Shown here: one piece after another, positions 7,674 through 15,851 of the stretch
Position numbering within the stretch: the stretch's first letter is position 1
Layout: each line of letters begins with the position of its first letter
Assembly: GCF_051967035.1 (NCBI RefSeq)
Contig: NZ_JBQCKK010000003.1
Span: forward strand, 124,001-188,000
DNA: 64,000 nt
DNA from: Brevibacillus sp051967035
GTDB lineage: Bacteria; Bacillota; Bacilli; Brevibacillales; Brevibacillaceae
Direction: 5' to 3'
Position numbers and translations under genes: made by a program
Notes under the pieces: generated by a model
The model's input: only the letters and a program-made list of their open reading frames with translations
Told to the model about the DNA's origin: nothing
Database searches by the model: none

Positions 7674-7919
7674 CTACGGTTGAAAGCCGATTGGCCCTGC
7701 GGTTTCGCCCGAATCGCGCCCGTGGGAGGCAAGCGGACTCTCCGGCTTGGGATGCGGGGTCGTCTCGCCTATTTCCGGCAGATCGACCTGCCGAACTTCA
7801 TCCGGTATGTCGGTTTGGGGAATTTCCACGATCTCTTTGTTCATGACAGACTCCTCCTTGTTTTCTTGCTTCTGCTGCGGATTTTTCCTCTTTAGCGTGT
7901 CCCGAACCGTTTTTTTCAT
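7674..7919 (-). CDS. Small hydrophilic protein of unknown function
   Basis: Up to 81 residues, highly charged and rich in Pro, Glu and Lys, with no membrane segment or recognised domain. Two starts compete. The ATG at 7919 has GGTGGAG 5 nt upstream and gives a basic N-terminus (MKKTVRDTLKRKNPQQKQ). An internal ATG at 7844 has a much stronger AAGGAGGAG site and would give a 56-residue product beginning MNKEIVEIPQTDIPDEV. Both may be used. The acidic Pro-rich tail suggests an intrinsically disordered protein. It is divergent from the BMP-domain gene. Confidence 0.55.
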   Translation of the reverse strand: MKKTVRDTLKRKNPQQKQENKEESVMNKEIVEIPQTDIPDEVRQVDLPEIGETTPHPKPESPLASHGRDSGETAGPIGFQP

Positions 7920-8042
7920 GCCACTCCACCCGCCGCCAGCATTTCCTCTTTTTTCATTGCGGCCATTTTCCGATATAATAGGAGTGCACTTCTATGTCGA
8001 TGACATGAATCCACGCTTGTTCCCTTTGGAGGAGAATCATCC

Positions 8043-9053
8043 ATGCTCAAGCTGAAGCCTTTTTTTGCCCTGTTCACCGTTTTAGTTGTCGGGCTGCTTC
8101 TGCTCATTACCAGTCAGTTCATCACCAGCATGAAGCATCTGGATGCCGTCATGAATGAACGCCGCCCTTCGTCCGAAATATTGCGCGTCGCCTTGCTGTT
8201 GGAAGGCCCCACCTACGATCAGGGCTGGAACAGCAGCGCGATGGAAAGCATCACGGAAATGCAAAAAAGATTCGGCTTTTCCCTGGAAATCGCGAACAAT
8301 TTAAAACCGGAGCAAATTCTGAACGCGGCGCAAAAATACGCCGCAAACGACTACGATCTCATCCTGGGACATGGCGTGATTTTTTCCGAGCCGTTTACCC
8401 GCGTGGCGCCCCGCTATCCGCAGACCCGCTTTGTTTCCTTCAACGGGGAAGCCCCGCATCCCAACCAGACGACGATTCGCTACGACATGAAGCCCGCCGG
8501 TCAGCTCGTCGGCATGCTTGCAGCGAAAATGTCTCGCACCCGCAAAGTCGGCTATATTGTGGTGGACAAGCCGCCGGAAATGGCCCAGGTCGAAGGCTTT
8601 CGCGAAGGGGTAAGGAAGGTCTCCCCGAAAACGGAAGTCGTCATTGGAAAAGTAGCGGATTTTAACGACATTGACCGTGCGGTACAGAAAACACGCGAGA
8701 TGATCGCACGCGGCGTCGATGTCATCTACACAACGGGCGACAGCTTCAACCTTGCCGTCATTACCGAAGCGCAGCGAGCCAAGGTGTACACCATCGGCTA
8801 TATCGCCGATCAGCGCTACATGGCACCGGACTATGTTCTCGCCTCGCTGGTGCAGGACGTCCGCCAGTGCTACCGCATTATTTTGGAACAATATACGGCA
8901 GGCCGGCTTCCGAGCGGCAAAGTCGTGTACGGTCTGGCCGAGGGCGTGAATCATCTCAGCCCGTTCGGCCCCATGGTGCCCCCGGAGGTTCGTGAAGATC
9001 TAGAACGGGAGTGGCAGCTTCTCACTTCTTCCCGTGGCTCGTTTGGAGGTTAA
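8043..9053 (+). CDS. Membrane-anchored BMP-family substrate-binding-like protein
   Basis: 336 residues. An N-terminal hydrophobic segment (about residues 5-25, FFALFTVLVVGLLLLITSQF) is followed by a periplasmic-binding-protein fold of the BMP/PnrA/Med type, seen in LRVALLLEGPTYDQGWN, NDYDLILGHGVIFSEP, KVGYIVVDKPPEMAQVEGF and VIYTTGDSFN. There is no lipobox cysteine, so it is probably held by an uncleaved signal anchor rather than lipidated. No ABC ATPase or permease is nearby. Instead its stop overlaps the ribosome site of a histidine kinase gene, so it is likely a sensory co-protein. A TATAAT (7974-7979) upstream suggests a promoter. B. subtilis Med, which influences comK, is a known regulatory BMP-domain protein. 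Confidence 0.85.
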   Translation: MLKLKPFFALFTVLVVGLLLLITSQFITSMKHLDAVMNERRPSSEILRVALLLEGPTYDQGWNSSAMESITEMQKRFGFSLEIANNLKPEQILNAAQKYAANDYDLILGHGVIFSEPFTRVAPRYPQTRFVSFNGEAPHPNQTTIRYDMKPAGQLVGMLAAKMSRTRKVGYIVVDKPPEMAQVEGFREGVRKVSPKTEVVIGKVADFNDIDRAVQKTREMIARGVDVIYTTGDSFNLAVITEAQRAKVYTIGYIADQRYMAPDYVLASLVQDVRQCYRIILEQYTAGRLPSGKVVYGLAEGVNHLSPFGPMVPPEVREDLEREWQLLTSSRGSFGG

Positions 9054-9057
9054 TTGG

Positions 9058-10881
9058 ATGTCCCTATTCAGCAATCTTGGATTCCAGAAAAAAATCATGC
9101 TCAGCTATCTCGTCATGATGCTGTTGATCGGATGTGTCACCAGCCTGTTCAGCTACCAGATGACAAAAGTGACCTCCGACGAAGTGCATCTGACGCAATA
9201 CGTCTTGCCGCAAACGAGCGCGCTGCTGGAGGTCAAAAACCAGATCTACACCAAGACCTACGCCCTGAATATGTACACCTTGACCCGCGACGAGTCGTAT
9301 CTCGACCAGTATTACACCAATCTGATCGACACCGCCCGCTTTGCCTCGCTGACGAAAACGGAGGAAAACAGCGGCCTGTTCTCCATCATCGAATCGATTT
9401 CCAAGCTCGATTTTCTGTTTTTGAACAAAATCAACCCGCTGCTGAAGGCCAACAACGTAACAGCCGTCAGCTATGTGCTCAGCCAGGAGGTCCAGCCCTT
9501 GATCGACCAGTTGGAACGGGACTTGTCCTTCTCGCTCAACCAGCTGGAGTACAAGACGAACAAAGAGTTTCAGCACACCAACGAAAGCATCCGCGTATCG
9601 CTGATTCTCACCTACACGGTCTCTGTCGCCGCGATCCTGTTCGGTTTTTTCTGCACGTTTTACTTCCGCAACGAGTTGCTTCGCCCCATCGAGTCGTTGA
9701 TGAAGCAAGTTCGCGAAGTGGCCAAAGGGACGTTCGGACAGCAAATCGTCTACACGCACCAGGATGAATTCCGCGAATTGGCCCAAGAGTTCAACAAGAT
9801 GTCGAGCAACATTGCCAATTTGTTTGCCCAGGACGCGATGCAACGCCAAATTTTGACGGAAGAAAAAAATATTCGGGAGCAAATCCTCAACTCGCTGCCC
9901 GTCGGGATTATTACGCAGCCGTCTGCCGGGGCTGGCATTCACGTCAACAAGCTGGCGAGTCATCTGGTCAAAGTCGACGAAGCGGGCTACCCGATGGCCA
10001 AGGATGCTTCGTTTCTGGCGTCAGCCGACAACGAGGAGTCTCCCTGGTTCGTCAATCGCAAAATGACGCTCTACAAGCAGGATGATACGCCTTTTATCGC
10101 GCTTGTCTCGCATGTGCCGCTGCACAATCACCAGCACGATCAGGAATCGGGCTGGATGGTCGCTTTCCTCGATATTACCGAGCAGGAGCAGATTCAAGAA
10201 TACTTGAACCAGTCGGAAAAGCTCGCGATGGTCGGCCAGCTGGCAGCCGGAGCGGCGCATGAAATCCGCAATCCGCTGACTGTCATCTACGGCTTTATCC
10301 AGTTGCTGGAACAGCGCCTGTCCGACCAGGAGCGGGAACGCTACTACCTCCCGCTCATCTTGCAGGAAATCGAGCGCGTCAACCGGATCGTCACCGAGAT
10401 GTTGATGCTCTCCAAGCCGTCGAAGCCGGACTATCGCGAGGTCAATCTCGCGGGCGTCATCCACTCCATTCTTCCGTTGATGAACGCCGAGGCCATGCTG
10501 CACGGCATCGAGATCATTGATCGTTGTGCGCCCACGATTCGCTTGCATGTCGATGTCGAACAGCTCAAGCAAATTTTGCTGAACCTGATGAAAAACAGTA
10601 TCGAGGCCATGAAAGAAGGCGGCCTTCTTGTCATCGAAAGCGACCTGGACGAAAAAGCCGTGCATATTCATGTGAAAGATACGGGAGAAGGGATTCCCCA
10701 AGAGTACCTCGTGCGGATTTTCGACCCGTTCTTCTCGCTAAAGGAAGACGGAACCGGGCTTGGCTTGCCGATCTCGCGCCGCATGGTCGAAAACCACGGC
10801 GGGGAGCTGCAAGTGAAAAGCAAGCCCGGACACGGAACAGAAGTGACGATCACGCTGCCGCTCACCCCGAAGGACGACTAG
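9058..10881 (+). CDS. Orphan sensor histidine kinase (sensor-HAMP-PAS-HisKA-HATPase)
   Basis: 607-residue membrane kinase. TM1 is about residues 13-33, followed by an extracytoplasmic helical sensor of about 150 residues, TM2 about 182-204, HAMP about 205-260 and a PAS-like region about 275-380. The H-box is GAAHEIRNPLTVIYGF with phospho-His near 401. N-box (KQILLNLMKNSIEAM), G1 (VKDTGEGIP) and G2 (DGTGLGLPIS) boxes are intact. The H-box matches sporulation-kinase-type (KinA-E) sequences. The ATG at 9058 is chosen because GGAGG lies 8 nt upstream, overlapping the end of the BMP-protein gene. No response regulator follows, as expected for phosphorelay kinases. Its 3' end overlaps the convergent hydrolase gene by 20 bp. 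Confidence 0.93.
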   Translation: MSLFSNLGFQKKIMLSYLVMMLLIGCVTSLFSYQMTKVTSDEVHLTQYVLPQTSALLEVKNQIYTKTYALNMYTLTRDESYLDQYYTNLIDTARFASLTKTEENSGLFSIIESISKLDFLFLNKINPLLKANNVTAVSYVLSQEVQPLIDQLERDLSFSLNQLEYKTNKEFQHTNESIRVSLILTYTVSVAAILFGFFCTFYFRNELLRPIESLMKQVREVAKGTFGQQIVYTHQDEFRELAQEFNKMSSNIANLFAQDAMQRQILTEEKNIREQILNSLPVGIITQPSAGAGIHVNKLASHLVKVDEAGYPMAKDASFLASADNEESPWFVNRKMTLYKQDDTPFIALVSHVPLHNHQHDQESGWMVAFLDITEQEQIQEYLNQSEKLAMVGQLAAGAAHEIRNPLTVIYGFIQLLEQRLSDQERERYYLPLILQEIERVNRIVTEMLMLSKPSKPDYREVNLAGVIHSILPLMNAEAMLHGIEIIDRCAPTIRLHVDVEQLKQILLNLMKNSIEAMKEGGLLVIESDLDEKAVHIHVKDTGEGIPQEYLVRIFDPFFSLKEDGTGLGLPISRRMVENHGGELQVKSKPGHGTEVTITLPLTPKDD

Positions 10882-11728
10882 GGCGATCAGGTACAGCCTG
10901 CGCGGAAACGGCCCGTTCCTGCCCGCGTTCATCCAGCCAGGCAAACATGTTGCGCGTGTACAACTCCATCTCCTCTCCGACAAACAGATGGCTGGCCCCT
11001 TCCGCCAGCCATTTTTCGTGGCGGACGCCTGCCTGGCTGAGCGCCTCTGCCAGCCTGTGGGCATGCTCCACGCTCACGTTTTCATCCTCTGTGCCGTGGA
11101 TGATAAGCACCGGACAAGCGATCTCTGCCGCCCGATACAGCGGCGTGCGGTAGCGGTACGCTTCCTCCTGCTTGCGCGGGTGCCCGATCAGCCTGCGCAG
11201 CATTCTCCGCATGTCCACCCGCTCCTCGTACGTCAACGCCATGTCGCTGACGCCGCCCCAGACGACTGTCGCCAGCAAGCCTTTGCACTCCATGGCCGCA
11301 AACAACGCCATGACCCCGCCCCGGGAAAAGCCGTACGCGCTGATCCGGCGGGCGTCGACGATGTTCAGCTTGCAAAGCAGCTCGTACGCCGCAAACACGT
11401 CCTGCCGATCGGCTCCGCCAAACTCGTCGCGCCCCTCCCCGCCTTCATTTCCCCGGTAGTGCGGGGCGAGGATCACGTAGCCAAAGGCCGCCAGTTGGCT
11501 GATCCGCTCCGGCCTGACCCGACCAATCCCTCTGATCCCGCCGCGGCAGTAGAGCAGCGCCGGGAGTCTGGCCCCGTCGGTCAAAAAGCTCTCCGGTACA
11601 GCCAAAGCCGCCTTGACCAGCAAGCCGTCGCTGTAGTAGCTGACCGTGTAGAGCGCGACGTTCGGCACGACCGACTCTTCGCACACAGCAGTAACAAATG
11701 GCGATAAATCAACCTGCATCCTCTTCAC
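10862..11728 (-). CDS. Alpha/beta hydrolase of the S9 / dienelactone-hydrolase-like type
   Basis: 288 residues. The catalytic triad is visible: nucleophile Ser in YGFSRGGVMALF, Asp in IIHGTEDENVSVEHA and His in GASHLFVGEE. An oxyanion-type LLYCRGGIRGIGRV and APHYRGNEGGEGRDEFGG block precede the nucleophile, as in S9 peptidase-like acyl hydrolases. The start is GTG at 11728, which overlaps the TGA stop of the LysR gene by four bases (GTGA), so the two are translationally coupled; GAGAGG supports this start. The substrate is unknown; the coupling implies that the LysR-type partner governs its expression. The long upstream frame reading through lysR is an artefact. Confidence 0.85.
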   Translation of the reverse strand: MKRMQVDLSPFVTAVCEESVVPNVALYTVSYYSDGLLVKAALAVPESFLTDGARLPALLYCRGGIRGIGRVRPERISQLAAFGYVILAPHYRGNEGGEGRDEFGGADRQDVFAAYELLCKLNIVDARRISAYGFSRGGVMALFAAMECKGLLATVVWGGVSDMALTYEERVDMRRMLRRLIGHPRKQEEAYRYRTPLYRAAEIACPVLIIHGTEDENVSVEHAHRLAEALSQAGVRHEKWLAEGASHLFVGEEMELYTRNMFAWLDERGQERAVSAQAVPDRPSRPSG

Positions 11729-12618
11729 GATTCCTCTCTCTTCGCTCTTTTGGACGTCCATTTTTCTACCAGAAACTGCATGGACGGGGACAGCCACTTC
11801 TTTTGGTGGTAGACCAACTGGATGAAAAACGGAGGCTTGTCGTTTTGAAAAGGCACGGCAGCCAGTATCCCCTCCGCCTGCTCTCTGCGCACAGCCATGG
11901 ACGGCAAGAGCGCTACTCCCAACCCGCAGCGCACGCACTGCTTGATCGCTTCCGGGTTGCTGAACTGGCACGCGACCCGATGAGCAATGCCTTCTTCGTT
12001 CAGCACGTCAATCAGCATGCCCCGGTACGTGCAGCCTTCCTCGGTGAGAATGAACGATTCGTTTTCCAGATCGCGGGCCGTGATGGCAGGCAAGCCCGCC
12101 AGCCGATGCTCGGGAGGCATGACGATCACGAGTTCCTCCTGGGCAATGGTCTCGGCGACAAGCTCTTTGTCGGTACAACGGCGATTAAAAATGATCCCGA
12201 GATCGAGATACCCTTCGCGAAGCTGCTGCAAAATCGCTTCCTCGCCGGCCGTGCGCAACACGAGATCCACTTTGGGATAATGCGCGCGAAAGCTCTGCAA
12301 ATACGGCGGCAAAAAGAAAGCCGCCAGCGTGTCAATCGTGCCAATCGTCAACGGACCGCTCTCCTGGCGGTTCACGACCTCCTTAGATTCCCCATATAGC
12401 CGAATCATTTCCCTCGCATACGGCAAAAGCGCTTCCCCAGCCTGGGTCAGCCGCAGCTTGCGCCCATAGCGCTCGAACAGCGGCACCCCGTACGACTGCT
12501 CCAGCTTTTGCATCTGGGCCGTCACCGTCGGCTGCGCATAGCCAAGCTCCTCTGCCGCCCTGGTAAAGCTGCCCCATCTGGCCACCTCACGAAACGTATG
12601 CAGATACACCAGCTCCAT
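11725..12618 (-). CDS. LysR-family transcriptional regulator
   Basis: 297 residues, standard for the family. The N-terminal winged HTH (about residues 1-60) reads MELVYLHTFREVARWGSFTR, then AAEELGYAQPTVTAQMQKLE and GVPLFERYGRKLRLTQAG. The effector-binding domain shows LTIGTIDTLAAFFLPPYL, a DLGIIFN turn and a CGLGVALLP motif near the C-terminus. Start ATG 12618 has AGGGGGGAG upstream. It is first in a two-gene unit with the hydrolase, coupled by a 4-bp overlap. No divergent target gene is present, so autoregulation and control of the downstream hydrolase are the simplest reading. Confidence 0.93.
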   Translation of the reverse strand: MELVYLHTFREVARWGSFTRAAEELGYAQPTVTAQMQKLEQSYGVPLFERYGRKLRLTQAGEALLPYAREMIRLYGESKEVVNRQESGPLTIGTIDTLAAFFLPPYLQSFRAHYPKVDLVLRTAGEEAILQQLREGYLDLGIIFNRRCTDKELVAETIAQEELVIVMPPEHRLAGLPAITARDLENESFILTEEGCTYRGMLIDVLNEEGIAHRVACQFSNPEAIKQCVRCGLGVALLPSMAVRREQAEGILAAVPFQNDKPPFFIQLVYHQKKWLSPSMQFLVEKWTSKRAKREES

Positions 12619-13124
12619 GGCGGCTCCCCCCTTTGTTCATCTATAGAAACAGATGATGGTATTTATTAGATAGTATAGATAACTGTGATGATTTGCTCAA
12701 TGCCAAGCGGAAACAGGCAACAACAAGAGATGGCTGTCATCCATGTGGAAGGATAACAGCCATCTGCTTACCGTGCGGCTTGGTCTGGCAGCGGAGTTTG
12801 TTTTGTTTAGGTCATTTTTACTAACAAAATTTGCTATGACGCTGCCTGATGGCACAGGTCTTGGAGTCGCAAGCCTTGCCAAAGCGGATGGCAAGTTTGC
12901 CTGGTACCGAACGAATCATCCCGTTCTTGTTCAAAACAACAAGCAAGAACCCACACCTGTCGCGAAGACAACGGTTACGACACGCTCGAACAAGACGTTC
13001 ACCATCTACCTTGGGGCAACAAGAAATCCAACCCAAACCATGGAGGCTGAAAACGAAGTTGTCACGCCGATTATCGACCAAGAATCGGGTCTTTTTTATC
13101 ATTTGGAGTAAGAGCTTTTCTTTT
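12619..13124. other. 506-bp intergenic stretch with a hairpin and a doubtful ORF
   Basis: The left part holds the lysR promoter area, with an A/T-rich stretch around 12640-12690. AGATGGCTGT (12728-12737) and ACAGCCATCT (12756-12765) form a perfect 10-bp stem without a T-run. A plus-strand frame at 12743-13111 (122 codons) begins inside that loop without a ribosome site and ends 13 bp from the convergent aldo/keto reductase gene. Its product matches nothing I recognise, and an overlapping minus-strand frame is equally unconvincing. It may be a decayed gene. Confidence 0.4.
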
Positions 13125-14120
13125 CTATTTCACAAACAACGGCGTCTCTGCCTGCCGCGTAAGCTTGTCGATGTCTTCCAGCTCCTGTGTACTGAGCCGT
13201 TCACCTATGTAGCGCACAGCTTCGGTCACATGCGCGGGCCGGGACGCGCCCAAAATGGCGGAGGTCACCACAGGGTTGCCCAGCACCCAGTTCAGTGCCA
13301 GTTGGGGCAGCGTCCAACCACGCCTCTCGGCCAATGGCTTGAGTCCCTCGACGATGTGAAAATGACGCTCCTGCTCCAATAGAGCAAGTAACCGCTGCTC
13401 GCCTGCGGCCCCTCGGCTGCCCTGCGGCGGCGCTTCTCCCTGGCGGTACTTTCCGGTCAGCAGCCCTCGTCCCAACGGGCTGTACACAATCACGCCCACC
13501 GACTCCGCCTCGGCAAAAGGCAGCAGCTCCCGCTCGATGTCGCGCCTGAGAATGCTGTACTCCGGCTGGATGCTCTCAAAGCGGTGCAGTTGGAGCCTGT
13601 CGCTGATTCCGTGCGCCTTGGCCAACTGCCACGCCGCGAAGTTGGAAGCGCCGATGTAGCGCACCTTGCCTTGGCGAACCAGGTCATCCAACGCCCGCAG
13701 CGTTTCCTCCAACGGCGTCTGCGGATCAAAACGGTGTACCTGGTACAAGTCGATATGGTCGGTTTGCAACCTGCGCAGGCTGTTTTCGACCGCACGGATG
13801 ATGTGGAATCGGCTCAGGCCGGCATCATTGACCCCGTTGCCCACCCGGCCGTTTCCTTTCGTTGCCAGCACGACCTGATTCCGCTTTCCTTGCAGCAGCC
13901 TGCCCAGGATTTCCTCCGATTCGCCCGTCAAAAGCGGATTGTTCTGGTCCATTCCCCTGCCGTACACATCGGCCGTATCAATCAGGTTGATTCCGACATC
14001 CAGCGCCGCATCGAGCACTTGCCCCGCTTCCTGTTCCCCGATCCAGCGCCCGAAGGCCATCGTGCCCAGGCTAACTTTCGACACCTTCAAACCTGTCCTG
14101 CCCAGTCGTTGATACTGCAT
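13125..14120 (-). CDS. Aldo/keto reductase
   Basis: 331-residue NADPH-dependent oxidoreductase of the AKR superfamily with a (beta/alpha)8 barrel. The catalytic tetrad is visible: Asp and Tyr in LIDTADVYGRG, Lys in VLATKGNGR and His in LYQVHRFDPQTP. The C-terminal cofactor region includes YSPLGRGLLTGKY and GASRPAHVTEAV. The start MQYQRLGRTGLKVSKVSLGT is the canonical AKR N-terminus, with GAGG upstream. It resembles YhdN/YajO-type general stress or detoxifying reductases. It is monocistronic and lies downstream of ssuC on the same strand, with 87 bp between; no functional link to sulfonate use is evident. Confidence 0.93.
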   Translation of the reverse strand: MQYQRLGRTGLKVSKVSLGTMAFGRWIGEQEAGQVLDAALDVGINLIDTADVYGRGMDQNNPLLTGESEEILGRLLQGKRNQVVLATKGNGRVGNGVNDAGLSRFHIIRAVENSLRRLQTDHIDLYQVHRFDPQTPLEETLRALDDLVRQGKVRYIGASNFAAWQLAKAHGISDRLQLHRFESIQPEYSILRRDIERELLPFAEAESVGVIVYSPLGRGLLTGKYRQGEAPPQGSRGAAGEQRLLALLEQERHFHIVEGLKPLAERRGWTLPQLALNWVLGNPVVTSAILGASRPAHVTEAVRYIGERLSTQELEDIDKLTRQAETPLFVK

Positions 14121-14207
14121 TCCCCTCGCCTCTTTCCTTCATGATTGATCCCGTCTTCCAAACCGTTCTGGCTGCACCGGGTGAATCCCTGCCAGCCCTT
14201 TCCGCCC

Positions 14208-15062
14208 CTACCCGCTGTAATGGTCCCGCCATTTAAGCCACCTTTTCTCCAAATAGCGCACCAGCGAATCCGTCGCCTTGCCGACCAGGGCAAAGATCAC
14301 GATGCCGACAAACACGATGGCCGTTTGGGAAAATTGGCGGGCATCCATAATCAAATAACCGACTCCTTCGCTCGACCCCATCAATTCCGCCACGACCAGT
14401 CCCAACCAGGCGGCACCCAGCGACAGCCGGACGCCAAGCAGGATGTTCGGCAGCGCCGCCGGAAGGATCAACTGGGTGATCTGCTTCCAGCGGCTGAACT
14501 GGAGCACTCTGGCGACGTCAAACAACTTGGCGTCCACGCTGCGTATCCCCAGGAATGTATTCACGTAGAGCGGAAAAAAGGCTCCTTTGGCAATCAGCAG
14601 CGCTTTGGACAGCTCGCCGAAGCCAAACCACAAAATAAACAGCGGAATCACCGCCAGATGCGGAATCGTTCGGAGCATTTGCACCGACGGATCAAGCGCA
14701 TGCTCCACCCGGCTGGAAAAGCCGACTGCCAGTCCTGCCAGCAGTCCGACCGCTCCGCCGAGCAAAAAGCCCGTCGCTGCCCGCATGATGCTGATTTGCA
14801 AATGGCCGAACAGCTCTCCGCTCGCCACAAGCTCGCCGGCCGCAGCCAAAATCTGCAACGGGGTCGGGAGCATGGTTTCCGACACCAGCCCGAGTTCGCC
14901 GGCCGTCTGCCAGACGAGAAGGACGGCTACAGGCAAGATCAGGCCCTTTAACCAGATAGCCAGCTTGGTGCTAGTGCCTGCCTTCGCTTTTGCTTTCGTC
15001 GGCAGGACGGGTTTGGCAGGAGCAGCCGCGGCCGCCTGGATTCCTTCTGCTTGATTGCTCAT
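14208..15062 (-). CDS. ssuC: Aliphatic sulfonate ABC transporter permease
   Basis: 284-residue inner-membrane permease of the SsuC/TauC/NrtB type with about six transmembrane helices. After an Ala/Pro/Lys-rich cytoplasmic N-terminus (about 30 residues) come LILPVAVLLVWQTAGELG and the family block LPTPLQILAAAGEL. The EAA-like loop reads SRWKQITQLILPAALPNILL, followed by GAAWLGLVVAELMGSSEG. It is the last gene of ssuD-ssuB-ssuC, starting 15 bp after ssuB with GGAGGTG upstream. With SsuB and the divergent SsuA it should import alkanesulfonates as a sulfur source. Confidence 0.93.
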   Translation of the reverse strand: MSNQAEGIQAAAAAPAKPVLPTKAKAKAGTSTKLAIWLKGLILPVAVLLVWQTAGELGLVSETMLPTPLQILAAAGELVASGELFGHLQISIMRAATGFLLGGAVGLLAGLAVGFSSRVEHALDPSVQMLRTIPHLAVIPLFILWFGFGELSKALLIAKGAFFPLYVNTFLGIRSVDAKLFDVARVLQFSRWKQITQLILPAALPNILLGVRLSLGAAWLGLVVAELMGSSEGVGYLIMDARQFSQTAIVFVGIVIFALVGKATDSLVRYLEKRWLKWRDHYSG

Positions 15063-15077
15063 TTTCGTTCACCTCCG

Positions 15078-15851
15078 TCAAATCCCTGAGCGATCGATCA
15101 ATTCCAGTTCGTCCACCTTTTCAAATTCGTTCAAGACGAGATGGCGCAGCTCCTGAAAGGAACGATTTGCCTTCTTTCGGGGAAAGGGCAGGTCGATCGG
15201 GACGATTCGTTTGATGGAACCGGGGCGGGCGTTCATAATGACGACCCGGTTGGCCAGGTAGATCGCTTCGTCGATGTCGTGCGTCACGAAGATCATTGTC
15301 ATCTTGTTTTCCTGCCAAATATCGAGCAGGACTTCCTGCATGTGCGAGCGGGTAAAGGCATCGAGCGCCCCAAACGGCTCATCCAGCAAAAGCACCCGTG
15401 GATTGCGCAAAAGCGCCCGGGCGATCGCCACCCGCTGCGCCATCCCGCCAGACAGCTCGCGGGGATACGCCTTTTCAAATCCCTCCAGATGGACGAGCCG
15501 GATCAGCTCCGCTACCCGCTGGCGGATCGCCGGATCGCTGAGCGACAGGTTGGCCGCGATGTTTTTTTCGACCGTCAACCAGGGAAAAAGCCGCGGCTCC
15601 TGGAAAATGAAGCCTTTGTCGATACCGGGACCGCTCACCGGCTGGCCGGCAAGCCGGACGCTTCCCGCGTATTCCGTGTCCAGCCCCGCGATAATTTTCA
15701 AGAGGGTACTCTTCCCGCAGCCGCTTGGCCCGATAACGGTGAGGAACTCGCCTTCCTTTACGGTCAACCGGATGTCCCGCAGCGCTTGCGTCGCTCCTTT
15801 GGACGTTGCAAATGTCTTGTCGAGTCGGGTGATTTCCAGAAGTGCTGTCAT
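15078..15851 (-). CDS. ssuB: Aliphatic sulfonate ABC transporter ATP-binding protein
   Basis: 257-residue ATPase. Walker A is GPSGCGKST, the signature is LSGGMAQRVAIARAL (the LSGGM variant is usual in SsuB/TauB), Walker B is VLLLDEPFGALD, and the switch His is in FVTHDIDEAIYLA. The start is ATG 15851, whose ATGA overlaps the ssuD stop by four bases, indicating translational coupling. A longer in-frame extension inside ssuD is rejected for lack of a start signal and of family similarity. It energises import of sulfonates together with SsuC and SsuA. Confidence 0.95.
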   Translation of the reverse strand: MTALLEITRLDKTFATSKGATQALRDIRLTVKEGEFLTVIGPSGCGKSTLLKIIAGLDTEYAGSVRLAGQPVSGPGIDKGFIFQEPRLFPWLTVEKNIAANLSLSDPAIRQRVAELIRLVHLEGFEKAYPRELSGGMAQRVAIARALLRNPRVLLLDEPFGALDAFTRSHMQEVLLDIWQENKMTMIFVTHDIDEAIYLANRVVIMNARPGSIKRIVPIDLPFPRKKANRSFQELRHLVLNEFEKVDELELIDRSGI

